The notes below the pieces were generated by a model. It saw only the letters and a list, made by a program, of their open reading frames with translations. It was not told the DNA's origin and did no database searches. A stretch of 64,000 nt of DNA from Flavonifractor sp. AGMB03687 (lineage in GTDB: Bacteria > Bacillota > Clostridia > Oscillospirales > Oscillospiraceae): contig NZ_JADKZI010000005.1 of NCBI RefSeq assembly GCF_017811815.1, forward strand, positions 1 to 64,000, given 5' to 3'. Shown piece by piece: positions 19,798 to 32,861 of the stretch. The first letter of the stretch is position 1. Every line of letters begins with the position of its first letter. The translations under genes and the position numbers were made by a program.

Positions 19798-21679
19798 CCC
19801 GGACCGAGGAATTCCGCCAGGGCTACGCCCCGGTGGTGGACAGTCTGGACCTGCCCGACCGCATCGCCCTGGTCTACCGGCCGGAGGCATGCCTGGCGGA
19901 GCGGCAGGACCGCAGCGTGTGGCGGCTCCGCCGCCGGTGCGACGAAGCCCCCTTTGTTCTCAAGATCGCCCGGGCGGACGGCGAGGACCTGGAGGAGGAG
20001 TTCCGGCTGCTGAGCCAGCTCTACCCCGCTCTGGCGGGCCACGTGCCTCTGGCCGCCGACTGCTTCCGGCAGGAGGGCACCTGCTATCTGGTGCGCAGCT
20101 ACCTGCCCGGGGAGTGCCTCACCCGCACGCTGGAGCGGAAAGGGCCCCTGGGGGAGGCGGACTGCCGCCAGCTGGCCCTCAAGCTGGCCGCCCTGCTGGA
20201 GCAGCTCCACCGCCTGTCGCCCCCATTATCCACCGGGACATCAAGCCGGACAACATTATTATCAGCCCCGACGGGGATGTGGGCCTCATCGACTTCGGCA
20301 TCGCCCGGCAGTACAAGCCCAACCGGCCCAGCGACACCCGCATCATGGGCAGCTCGGTCACCGCGCCGCCGGAGCAATACGGCTTCACCCAGACCGATGC
20401 GCGCACCGACCTCTACGCCCTGGGGGCTACCCTCATCTGGACCCTCACCGGCTCCTACGACCGGGAAAGTCTGGACCACGCCCCCGCGTCCCGGCAGCTG
20501 AAGGAGGTGCTGCGCAAGTGCACCGCCTTCTCCCCCGACGACCGCTATTCCTCGGTGGGTGCCCTCACCGACGCCCTCACCGGAAAGGCCCGCCGGAACC
20601 GCCGTCTGGGACAGCTGGGCACGGCAGCCCTGGCCTTAATCGCGTGCGCCGGACTGGCGGCGGGCATCGCCCTCCCCCGGGTGCAGGATGGCCGGGCGGT
20701 GGAGTTTTCCTCCTACTGCCTGGAGCTGGCGGTGCGGGACGCCCTGGACCAGCCCGGCGGAGAAATCACCTACGGCGACCTGAAGCAGGTGGAGCGGCTG
20801 GCCCTGCTGGGCAACGAGGTGCTGGAGGACCCCTCGTCCTATACCTATTATATGGGCGACGCTACCGGCGACACCTCCTGCGGCGACGTGTCCGACCTGT
20901 CCCTGCTGGCCAGTATGCCCAACCTGACGGAGGTATGGCTGTGCCGGCAGCAGATCACCGACCTCTCCCCTCTGGAGGGGCTGCCCATCACCACCCTGGT
21001 GCTGTGCGACAACTCCATTGAGGACCTGTCCCCCCTCTCCTCCCTTACCAGTCTGAACACCTTGTGGCTGGGGGGCAACACCTCCTCCGATCTGACCCCG
21101 CTGGCAGGACTGACCAGGCTGCGGGACCTGAATCTGGACGGGGTGGACGACAGCGGCCAGCTCACCCCTCTGGACAGCCTGACTCCCCTGACTGATCTGC
21201 CTCTGGTCCGCCTGTCCCTGGGCTGGCGGACGGTGTCCGACGGAGACTGGTCGGTGTTGGGTACGCTGCCCCTGCTGGAGGAGCTCTCTCTGTGGGCGCC
21301 GCCGGAGGAGGCGGTGGCCGCCCTGTGTGAGCGGGACCAGCTGCCCATTCTGAACGTGGGTCTGCTGCCCTGTGAGGATCTGTCCATCCTGGCAGGCTGC
21401 CAAGTGGTGGACCTGCGGCTCCACACCGGCCAGGTCTCCCTGGAGGGGGCGGGCGAGCTGCCCCGGCTGCGCAATCTGGGGCTGTTCAGCTCCAAGGTGA
21501 CCGACCTGTCCCCCCTGGCCCAGGCGGAACTGTTAGAGACCTTCTGCTTCAACGGCCCCGCCGTCCCCGACTTCTCTCCCCTGGCTAATCTCCCCCGGCT
21601 CAATCTGGTGCTGGTGCCCCAGTCCATGACCGCCGCGGCGGAGCTGGCCTGCCCCGGCCGGGTCAGCCCTCTGGGATAG
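19794..21679 (+). pseudogene. Membrane Ser/Thr protein kinase with extracellular leucine-rich repeats, frameshifted
   Basis: Two overlapping frames together encode one protein of about 628 residues. The first (19794 to about 20224) gives the kinase N lobe with the nucleotide-binding lysine in FVLKIARAD and EEEFRLL. The second gives the catalytic loop IIHRDIKPDN, IDFGIA, the activation segment APPEQYGF and the rest of the kinase, then a membrane segment (LGTAALALIACAGLAAGIAL) and an extracellular leucine-rich region with repeated DLSPL units like internalins. The frames meet at a run of five C (20220-20224), two residues before IIHRD; one extra C restores the frame. It may be a sequencing error, a phase-variable tract or a true lesion. 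As sequenced, the catalytic loop is lost. Confidence 0.8.
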
Positions 21680-21806
21680 CCTTCCCACCGGTTTCGACGC
21701 AAGTGTGCCCCTGTGCACACCACTTTCTTACAGTACTGTGGTATGCTGGTTTCAACTCTCAGAAACGGGCAGTTTACACCCGCAGCACATGAAAGGAAGT
21801 GTCTCT

Positions 21807-22856
21807 ATGAAGAAAAAGACCCGCGTGGCCGCCCTGGCGCTGGCCCTGGTCCTGGGCACCGGCACCGCCGCTCTGGCCGCCGGCAGCCTGGTCAACATCT
21901 CCGTCACCCCCGGCATGAAGCTGTCCATTGACGGCGAGTCCTTTGTGCCCCGGGACGCCACCGGCAAGGCGGTGGACGTGTTCGCCTACAACGGCACCAC
22001 CTATGTGCCCATCCGGGCCATCAGTGAGGCCTTCGGCAAGGAAGTGGGCTACGACGCCGCCACCCAGACCGCCGTCATCCAGTCGGTGGAGCCCCCCTAC
22101 GATCCCCGCGAGGTGGAGTATGTGCTCTCCGTAGCCCCCGAAGTTTACACCAATGAGGACGGCACCCAGGAGACCTGGTACAACGACGTGTACTACGAGT
22201 TCCGCTGGTGGCTGCCCGAGGAGCAGCAGAACAGCAGCTTTACCGTCAAGCAGGTCTCCGGCCAGCTGCCCGACGGCATCACCCTGGTGGGCGACCACCT
22301 GGAGGGCCAGTGCCAGGGCGTGGCTCAGTCCGACGTGACCTTTACCCTCACCCCCAGAAACGGCGACGCCATCACCCGCACCCTCCGCTTCCAGTTTGTA
22401 GAGCCCGGCGAGTTTGCCACGGCCCCCATGGTCCTGTGCGGCGTTGTGGGCGAGTCTGTGGAGTGGGCCGGCATCAACACCTTCTATGACGGCATTTTCT
22501 ATACCGCCGATGATTTGAACGCCGCCAACACCGAAGTGGACCTTGCCGAGCTGGGTTCCTCCCCCATCGGCACCCAGGCGGGCCTGGACGCCCTGGCGGA
22601 GTACGGCCTGTCTCTGATCTATGATGAGCAGACCATGGAGGACGGCTATCGCCGGGCGGACAACCTGATCGAGGGCACCTTCACCAAGGGCACCAACGGC
22701 TGGGTGAAGATCTCCATCCCCGTCTACGCCACCGTGGGTACTCACGATGCGGAATTCCCGCTGGATCAGAACTTCTGGTTCGCCAACGATGAGAGCGGCA
22801 ATCCCCAGCTGGTCTACGGCAACATCGATGTGTACCTCAACATCATTGAATTCTAA
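21807..22856 (+). CDS. Secreted protein with copper-amine-oxidase N-terminal domain
   Basis: The 349-residue protein begins with a Sec signal peptide (KKKTRVAALALALVLG, cleavage near ALAAG). It continues into a copper amine oxidase N-terminal-like domain (residues about 30-95: DGESFVPRDATGKAVDVFAYNGTTYVPIRAISEAFGKEVGYDAATQTAVI), a wall-associated module common in Firmicutes that carries no oxidase activity. The remaining 250 residues include a putative-Ig-like stretch (QVSGQLPDGITLVGDHLEGQ) and match nothing I can name. The ATG follows AAAGGAAG. It lies 127 bp after the kinase gene and may be a separate unit. Confidence 0.75.
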   Translation: MKKKTRVAALALALVLGTGTAALAAGSLVNISVTPGMKLSIDGESFVPRDATGKAVDVFAYNGTTYVPIRAISEAFGKEVGYDAATQTAVIQSVEPPYDPREVEYVLSVAPEVYTNEDGTQETWYNDVYYEFRWWLPEEQQNSSFTVKQVSGQLPDGITLVGDHLEGQCQGVAQSDVTFTLTPRNGDAITRTLRFQFVEPGEFATAPMVLCGVVGESVEWAGINTFYDGIFYTADDLNAANTEVDLAELGSSPIGTQAGLDALAEYGLSLIYDEQTMEDGYRRADNLIEGTFTKGTNGWVKISIPVYATVGTHDAEFPLDQNFWFANDESGNPQLVYGNIDVYLNIIEF

Positions 22857-22879
22857 TTGATACCATCTTTCTTTCCCAA

Positions 22880-22936
22880 AACACCCCTGGGGCCCGGCGC
22901 ATGTGCGCCAGGCCCCAGGGGTGTTTGTTATTTTTA
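22880..22936. terminator. Bidirectional terminator between the secreted protein and mfd
   Basis: ACACCCCTGGGGCC and its complement enclose an inner GGCGCA/TGCGCC hairpin. T-rich sequence follows on the plus side and AAAA precedes it, so it can end both convergent transcripts. Confidence 0.8.
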
Positions 22937-22948
22937 TGAGGCCGGAAC

Positions 22949-26446
<3,498 letters not shown>

Positions 26447-26489
26447 GGTACACCTCGAAGAAATGGAAAATTTGGACGGGAAAAAATAC

Positions 26490-26732
26490 TTACTCCTGTT
26501 TCTCTGCCTGGCGGCAGAGGGCCAGAATGCCCTCCACCGTGCGGAAGGCGTCCCTGGGCACCCGGGTGGGGTGGATCTGAATGCCCAGGTCCTCCAGCCC
26601 CTCCAGCAGGTCGATCATGGCCAGGGAGTCCAAAATGCCCTCCTCCAGCAGGTCGGCTCCGGGGCGGAGGGCGTCCTTGGTGCCGCAGACCTGCACCAGC
26701 AGATCCCGAATCCTATCGTCACCCATCATCAT
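26490..26732 (-). CDS. dltC: D-alanyl carrier protein-like acyl carrier protein
   Basis: The 80-residue acyl-carrier protein has the phosphopantetheine-attachment serine in GILDSLAMI (Ser36). The surrounding LLEEGILDS and the C-terminal RDAFRTVEGI resemble DltC rather than fatty-acid ACP. DltC carries D-alanine for esterification of teichoic acids. It starts with ATGATGATG overlapping the dltA stop by 4 bp. DltB and DltD, which transfer the D-alanine outside, are not encoded nearby. Confidence 0.8.
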   Translation of the reverse strand: MMMGDDRIRDLLVQVCGTKDALRPGADLLEEGILDSLAMIDLLEGLEDLGIQIHPTRVPRDAFRTVEGILALCRQAEKQE

Positions 26733-28072
26733 AGCATCTCCTCCAGCCGTTTCCGGTCGCATTTTCCGTTGGGGGTCAGGGGCATCCGGTCCAGCAGCTT
26801 CCACTGGCCAGGGATCTGATAGGGGGGCAGCCAGTCCGCCAGGGCCTGAGCCAGTTTCTCCGGCTCCAGCCCGGTCCCCTCCACGAAGGCGGTCAGGCCC
26901 TTCACCTGTCCCGCCCCGTCCCGCCGGGGGAGCACCGCCGCCCGCTCCACCTGGGGCAGGGCCTCCAGCGCCCCCTCGATGCGGGCGGGCTCCAGCCGGT
27001 ACCCCTTGTACTTCAGCTGCAAATCCCGTCGCCCGGCCCAGTAGAGCAGGCCCTTTTCCACATAACCCAGGTCCCCTGTGGAATATTTGCCCCCAAACCG
27101 TGGGGAGACACTGGCTCCGGTGAGGATGATCTCCCCTTCTTCCAGTGAAATATCCACAGCCCCCTCCCCAACGGTGCCGATGGGCAGGGGTCCGGCGCAC
27201 ATCTCCCGGGAAATGAGGACGGCGCACACGGCGCAGGTGGCCTCGGTGGGGCCGTAGGCGTTGAGGAGCGCCACGCCGGGAAACCGGTCCAACAGCCGCC
27301 GGGCGGCGGCGGGGGGCAAAACCTCTCCGCAGGAGAAGACCGTCCGCAGCCGGGGCAGCTTGACGGGACCAAAGGAGGGCTCCGTCAGGCAGAGCCGCAG
27401 AAAGGAGGGGGTGGCCACCAGCAAAGACACTTTACTTTCCTCCAACCGGCGGAACAGGGCAGAAAAATCCTCCTTTTCCGCCGGGGTGAGAGCCACATGG
27501 GTGCCGCCCCCCAGCAGAGCCAGATAGAGGTCGGCCACCGACAGGTCGAAGGATCAGGCGGCCTGGCCCACCGCTGTCCCGCCCAGGACGGCGGCGATCT
27601 CCGGCAGGGCGGAGGCCCACCGGAGGAAGTGCTCCAGATTGCCCAGGCTCACCTCCACCAGCTTGGGCCGTCCGGTGCTGCCCGAGGTAAAGATCTCATA
27701 GGCGATGCGGTTGGGGTCATCGGGGAGCGGGCAGGACAGGCCGGAGGAAAAGCCCTCCTCTGCCCTCTGGCGATCCAGCAGAACCGCACCCGCCTGCTCC
27801 AGCAGCTCCCGCTGTCCCGCCGGGGGCAGCAGGGGGTCCAGGGGCAGATAGGGCCGCCCCGCCAGCAGGCAGGCCACAAAGGCCACCGGCACCCAGACCT
27901 CAGCCGGGTCCCCCATAAGAGCCACCGGGCCGGTCCCCTCCGCCTTCAATTTGGCCGCCAGGCCCTGGGCCATGGGCCACAGCTCGCCCCAGCGAATGAC
28001 CTTCTCCCCCGCCATCAGGGCGGGCCGGTCCCCCAGAGAAGCACTGTGGGCCTTGATTCGTTCCAGCAGCAT
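26729..28072 (-). pseudogene. dltA: D-alanine--carrier protein ligase (DltA-like), interrupted by an in-frame TGA
   Basis: Two same-frame segments make a 447-codon adenylating enzyme. The first half has the AMP-binding loop FTSGSTGRPK; the second has SCGEVLP, NAYGPTEAT, STGDLGYVEKGLL and the C-terminal PLTPNGKCDRK lysine, all close to DltA. They are separated by a single TGA (27554-27556) at the position of a residue within the conserved QAxxSFDLSV segment. A GTG a few codons later (VADLYLALL) could allow restart, giving two polypeptides. A TGG or TGC to TGA change is the simplest explanation. The role would be loading D-alanine onto the adjacent DltC. Confidence 0.78.
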
Positions 28073-28084
28073 CGCGGGCTCCTT

Positions 28085-28915
28085 TCAGCGGGGTAACATC
28101 TGATCCGCCGGGATGAGAGCGGGATCAAAGAGCACCTTGGAGTGGTTGTCCAGCAGCAGCTCCCGCCCCACTTCCGCGCCGGTAGCCCGGTCGCAGGCGA
28201 TGCGGTAGACCCGGCTCACCCGGTAGTATGCTTCTCCCTCCCGGACGTAGCGGCTCCCCTCCTCCCGCAGCCGGTAGCGCAGGGGGAAGGGGGCCGTCCC
28301 CCGCAGCTCGCCGCACAGGTCGTCCCCGTCCAGCCACACCCGCAGCTGGACCGGCTGATCGGTGTCGTTGCGGAAGCGGTAATCCACATGGGGGTAAAAG
28401 ATGGAGGTGCCGGTGCCGAAGGGCACCCGGCGGCGGTCGTCGGGAAAGAGGGCGTCCGAGTGGTGGTGCAGCTCGGTGACGGTCAGGGGGCTATGGAGCA
28501 CCAGGTAGTGGATCATGTTGGCCAGCTGGCACAGCCCGCCCCCCACCGCCCGGCCCAGGTTCCCGCTGGCGATGGTAAGCCCGTCCTGATAGCCCTTCCG
28601 GGCGGTGGGCTTGCCCACCAGGCGCCAGAAGGAGAAGCTCTCCCCCGGCGCCACCACCACCCCGTCGATGCAGGCGGCGGCCAGGGCCAGATTGGTCCGC
28701 TTGCTGCGCTGCAGGTCCATATCCACTCCGGTCAGACGCCGGAGCACCGGGGAGCGGTGCCCCTTGAGGAGCACGGGCAGCTCCTCCTCACACCGCCAGG
28801 TGGACCAGTGCACCCCGACCCGCCGGTCGGCCAAGGCTTTTCGGGCTCCCTCTTTCCACAGGGAAATCCGGTAGCACACCGGGCCGTACTGGCAAAACAG
28901 CTTGCGTCCCGCCAC
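28085..28915 (-). CDS. VanW family protein
   Basis: The 276-residue protein contains the VanW domain with FSFWRLVGKPTARKGYQDGLTI, AVGGGLCQLANMIHYLVLHSPLTVTELHHHSD and the following beta-rich segment. VanW proteins occur in some vancomycin-resistance clusters and widely in Firmicutes; their biochemical role is unknown. There is no signal peptide. The GTG at 28915 lies 8 nt after AGGAGG; a GTG 3 codons earlier overlaps that site. It sits 12 bp before dltA and forms a vanW-dltA-dltC group. Confidence 0.8.
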   Translation of the reverse strand: MAGRKLFCQYGPVCYRISLWKEGARKALADRRVGVHWSTWRCEEELPVLLKGHRSPVLRRLTGVDMDLQRSKRTNLALAAACIDGVVVAPGESFSFWRLVGKPTARKGYQDGLTIASGNLGRAVGGGLCQLANMIHYLVLHSPLTVTELHHHSDALFPDDRRRVPFGTGTSIFYPHVDYRFRNDTDQPVQLRVWLDGDDLCGELRGTAPFPLRYRLREEGSRYVREGEAYYRVSRVYRIACDRATGAEVGRELLLDNHSKVLFDPALIPADQMLPR

Positions 28916-28950
28916 GGGGACCACCTCCTAAGTTCGGCGCGCCCCCTGCA

Positions 28951-28978
28951 AAAAAGGAGCGGGCGCGCCCGCTCCTTC
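28951..28978 (-). terminator. Rho-independent terminator of glmU-prs-pth
   Basis: On the minus strand AGGAGCGGGC and its complement form a stem followed by T6, between pth and vanW. Confidence 0.85.
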
Positions 28979-29029
28979 TATCCTAGCATTCCCGTCGGGA
29001 ATTGCAAGTTACGATTTGGCAACAGCCTG

Positions 29030-29626
29030 TCAGCCGTTGAACTTGTTCATGGCCTTGTCGGGGCCTTCGGCAATGAGGCACTCCACCGCCTTGCCCGCCT
29101 TCTCGATGGCGGCGGTGATGGTCTTCAGGTCCTCCCCCACGAACTTGGAGAGCACCCAGTCGGCCATGTCATAATCGGGATGGGGCTTCTCCCCCACGCC
29201 CACCTTCACCCGGGGGAACTGGTCGGTGCCCAGGTGCTGAATGATATTCTTCAGGCCGTTGTGGCCCCCGGCGGAGCCCCCCTTGCGGATGCGCAGCTTG
29301 CCGATGGGCAGGGACACGTCGTCGGAGATGACCAGCACGTGGTCGGCGGGGATTTTGTAGAACCGGGCGGCCTCCCCCACCGCCTCGCCGGACAGGTTCA
29401 TATAGGTCACCGGCTTCATGAGCAGCACCTTGGCGCCCCCCAGCTCCACCGTGTTGGTGAGGGCCCGGTACTTCAGCTTCTGCACCGGCACCCGCTGCTC
29501 CTCGGCGATGTGGTCGATGGTGAGAAAGCCCACATTGTGCCGGGTGTTCTCATACTTGTCCCCGGGATTGCCCAGGCCCACCACCAGCCACTCCACGCCG
29601 GAGGCTCGATTCTTGTTGAAAAACAT
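29030..29626 (-). CDS. pth: Peptidyl-tRNA hydrolase
   Basis: The 198-residue protein matches Pth. Visible signatures are VVGLGNPGDKYENTRHNVGF (with the active-site His and Asn), KPVTYMNLSGEAV, DDVSLPIGKLRIRKGGSAGGHNGLKNI. It frees tRNA from peptidyl-tRNA that drops off ribosomes. It follows prs by 72 bp, with a REP-like hairpin in the gap, and is followed by a strong terminator. Confidence 0.96.
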   Translation of the reverse strand: MFFNKNRASGVEWLVVGLGNPGDKYENTRHNVGFLTIDHIAEEQRVPVQKLKYRALTNTVELGGAKVLLMKPVTYMNLSGEAVGEAARFYKIPADHVLVISDDVSLPIGKLRIRKGGSAGGHNGLKNIIQHLGTDQFPRVKVGVGEKPHPDYDMADWVLSKFVGEDLKTITAAIEKAGKAVECLIAEGPDKAMNKFNG

Positions 29627-29651
29627 AGGAACTCCTTAAAAAACAGGCAAA

Positions 29652-29675
29652 GGCGGGGGCAAGCCCCCGCCCTAC
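29652..29675. repeat. REP-like palindromic element
   Basis: A perfect hairpin GGCGGGGGC-AA-GCCCCCGCC followed by CTAC (GTAGGG on the minus strand). It resembles the element at 16313-16338 in having GTAGGG next to a GC hairpin, and sits in the prs/pth gap without a T tract. Confidence 0.4.
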
Positions 29676-29698
29676 CTGATGGTATGGTCAGATTTTCA

Positions 29699-30658
<960 letters not shown>

Positions 30659-30744
30659 TGTGTAAACATCCTCTCACATTATTAGTGTTCTTTGTCTGGT
30701 AGATGCAGAACGTTCTATCTTTTGTCCCCCTCCAGGGGACGGGT

Positions 30745-31938
30745 TCACTTTCTTCTGGAACGGCGGCGGGCGGCCCACTGCTTCTTCACTGTCTGGCGGG
30801 GCCGGGCGATGGCCAGGGAGTCGGCGGGCACCTCGTCGGTGATGGTGGAACCGGCGGCGGTGTAGGCGCCGTCGCCCACCCGAACGGGAGCCACCAGATT
30901 GGTGTTGCAGCCGATGAAGGCGTCGTCTCCGATGGTGGTGCGGTACTTGCTGATGCCGTCATAGTTGACGGTGACGGTGCCGCAGCCGAAGTTGACCCGG
31001 CAACCCACGTCGGAGTCGCCCACGTAGGTCAGGTGGGAGATCTTGGTGCCGTCGCCGATGGTGGAGTTCTTCAGCTCCACGAAGTCGCCCACCTTCACGT
31101 TGGCGCCCACGTGGCAGTTGGGACGGATGTAGGCAAAGGGGCCGATCTTGGTACCGGCGTCCACGGTGCTCTCATTGATCTGGGAGGCGTTGACCACCAC
31201 ATTGTCCCCCACGGTGCAGTCCCGCACCATAGCGTTGGGACCCAGCTCGCAGCCGGTGCCAATGACGGTCTCACCCCGCAGGATGGTGCCGGGCAGGATC
31301 ACCGTGTCCTTGCCCACCTTGACCCGGGGTCCCACATAGCAGGTGTTGGGGTCCAGGATGCGCACGCCGCCCTCCAGCAGGCGGTAGGCGCCGTAGTTGC
31401 GGGCGGTAAGCTCCGCCTCCACCCGGCCCTCAGGGCTGCCCTTGAGCACCGCAGCGCTCTGATACCAGATGCTGCGGCCGCCCAGCTTGTCGGCGTTCTC
31501 CTTCAAAGCCTCGTCCAGGCCGCTGCCGTCGGCCAGGGCCTGGGCCAGCAGGGCCGCGTCGATGCGGCACACGCCGGTATCCTTATTGTCCAGCGGTCCG
31601 GAGCAGTTGTCGTCCACCAGCTGGCGGGCGCTCTGCCAGGAGAGAAGCACCGGCCGGGTAAATACCAGCACCTTGCCCTCCAGCCGGGCCAGAAAATCCA
31701 TCAGCTGCTCCAGGGCATCCCCGGTGCTGCCGGTGACGAACTCGGTACCCTCAGGGAAGCAGGCCTGGGCCTTCTCCCGGTCATCGCTGTGGCAGACCAC
31801 AAAAAACTGTTCCACCCCGGCGGACTCCAGCGCCTCGGTCAGCCAGAGAGCCGCCGGATCAAAGAGCAGCTCCTCCAGCATCCGTGACGGGCCGGTCCCC
31901 TCCCGGGGCAGGAACACTACCGCTCCAGTCGCGCTCAT
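30745..31938 (-). CDS. glmU: GlmU-like protein with a degenerate nucleotidyltransferase domain
   Basis: Of 397 residues, the C-terminal 230 form a left-handed beta-helix with GlmU acetyltransferase motifs (IGPFAYIRPNCHVGANVKVGDFVELKNSTIGDGTKISHLTYVGDSDVG, NFGCGTVTVNYDG and the KYRTTIGDDAFIGCNTNLVAPV segment). The first 165 residues align with the pyrophosphorylase domain but lack the LAAGxGTRMxS nucleotide-binding signature (here FLPREGTGPSRML), and are shorter than usual. The protein may therefore only acetylate glucosamine-1-phosphate, or need a separate uridylyltransferase. The ATG is chosen at 31938 because GAGGTGATC precedes it at 6-7 nt. It heads glmU-prs-pth. Confidence 0.85.
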   Translation of the reverse strand: MSATGAVVFLPREGTGPSRMLEELLFDPAALWLTEALESAGVEQFFVVCHSDDREKAQACFPEGTEFVTGSTGDALEQLMDFLARLEGKVLVFTRPVLLSWQSARQLVDDNCSGPLDNKDTGVCRIDAALLAQALADGSGLDEALKENADKLGGRSIWYQSAAVLKGSPEGRVEAELTARNYGAYRLLEGGVRILDPNTCYVGPRVKVGKDTVILPGTILRGETVIGTGCELGPNAMVRDCTVGDNVVVNASQINESTVDAGTKIGPFAYIRPNCHVGANVKVGDFVELKNSTIGDGTKISHLTYVGDSDVGCRVNFGCGTVTVNYDGISKYRTTIGDDAFIGCNTNLVAPVRVGDGAYTAAGSTITDEVPADSLAIARPRQTVKKQWAARRRSRRK

Positions 31939-32024
31939 ACTTGAGATCACCTCAAACACAATGGATTTGCCTGCCCGCTCAGGGAGAGCGGGCCGTGATC
32001 AGGCCAATTTTATGATTCATTGTA

Positions 32025-32033
32025 ATTATAGCA
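32025..32033 (-). promoter_or_regulatory. Extended -10 promoter of glmU-prs-pth
   Basis: On the minus strand TGCTATAAT forms a perfect TATAAT (32025-32030) with an extended TGN; the -35 is weak. The leader contains a hairpin CCCGCTC/GAGCGGG. Confidence 0.6.
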
Positions 32034-32141
32034 AAGTGACGGAGAAAATGCATCGGAATTTTCAAAAAAAGCCGGCATTTTTTCCAACTTGGGACCCTTG
32101 CACAATTTCCCCGTCGTCCTTTACCTCTTCTTTACCAAATT

Positions 32142-32633
32142 TCAACGGAAGGCTCTGGCAGGGGTGCAGGCCAGCCGGTAGAGCTCCAGCCGCCGCCAGA
32201 TCCCCAGCACCTCCGCCGTGGCGCACAGCTTGTCAGCCAGGCATACCGCCGCCGCCGTCCGGCTGCGGGGGGCCCGGGGGGCCAGGGGCCACATGTGGGC
32301 CAGAATGCCGTTCTCCTCCTGGGGGCTCAGCTCCCCGCACAGGGCCCGGGCGTTGCGGGCCGCCGCCAGGGGGTGGGCAAAGCACTGCTTGTAGGAGGGC
32401 AGGCTCTTGGGATCGTAAAGGTAGAGGTCGTGGAGCAGCCCCGCCCGGGCCGCCCCCCGCCGGTCTCCCCGCCAGCGCTCCGCCAGCCGGAAGGCTACGT
32501 AGGACACAAACAGACTGTGCTCAAAGCAGGACACCCCCGGGTGGTGGCGGATCTCCTTCATGGCCTGTACCTGCGGGTCGGCCAGCAGCTCCCCCACGCA
32601 GTCCAGATAGGCCGCCCAGTGTTCTTCCCGCAT
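32142..32633 (-). CDS. HD-domain phosphohydrolase family protein
   Basis: The 163-residue protein has an HD-type pattern: HHPGVSCFEHSLFVSYVAFRLAERW, then AARAGLLHDLYLYDP with the HD pair, then HPLAAARNA and a final ADKLCATAEVLG. It probably is a metal-dependent phosphohydrolase; the substrate is unknown. It has its own promoter. The start follows GGAGGTATGGACCC. Confidence 0.82.
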   Translation of the reverse strand: MREEHWAAYLDCVGELLADPQVQAMKEIRHHPGVSCFEHSLFVSYVAFRLAERWRGDRRGAARAGLLHDLYLYDPKSLPSYKQCFAHPLAAARNARALCGELSPQEENGILAHMWPLAPRAPRSRTAAAVCLADKLCATAEVLGIWRRLELYRLACTPARAFR

Positions 32634-32678
32634 GGGTCCATACCTCCTTTCCCGGTGTCTCCGGTCTCAGATATCCTT

Positions 32679-32707
32679 ATTATATCCCCCCGTCTCTCCA
32701 CCCGCAA
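32679..32707 (-). promoter_or_regulatory. Promoter of the HD-domain gene
   Basis: On the minus strand TTGCGG (32702-32707), 17-bp spacer, TATAAT (32679-32684). Confidence 0.7.
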
Positions 32708-32780
32708 CCCTATCCTGTCTCTGTGCCTCTGGTACAAACTGGATACCCCCTGCTTCCAGCCGCTTCCACACTTTCCACAG

Positions 32781-32809
32781 TTGATTTTTACTAATGGCGG
32801 ATGTATAAT
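32781..32809 (+). promoter_or_regulatory. Promoter of the thiolase/CoA-transferase genes
   Basis: TTGATT (32781-32786), 17-bp spacer, TATAAT (32804-32809); the start codon lies 53 bp downstream behind CTGGAGG. Confidence 0.8.
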
Positions 32810-32861
32810 GAAACGAAGGGTTTATTAGGGGAGAAAACGAAAAAATCTGGAGGTCAAACAC

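Noticed and set aside
20220-20224. Programmed -1 ribosomal frameshift in the kinase gene
   Set aside because: Re-pairing of the proline tRNA after a -1 slip would be on GCC, with a mismatch, and no stimulatory structure was evident. A one-base deletion in a C run fits better.
27554-27556. Selenocysteine reading of the TGA in the DltA-like gene
   Set aside because: The position is not a conserved cysteine in DltA, and no SECIS-like hairpin with an appropriate loop is obvious just downstream. A nonsense change is simpler.
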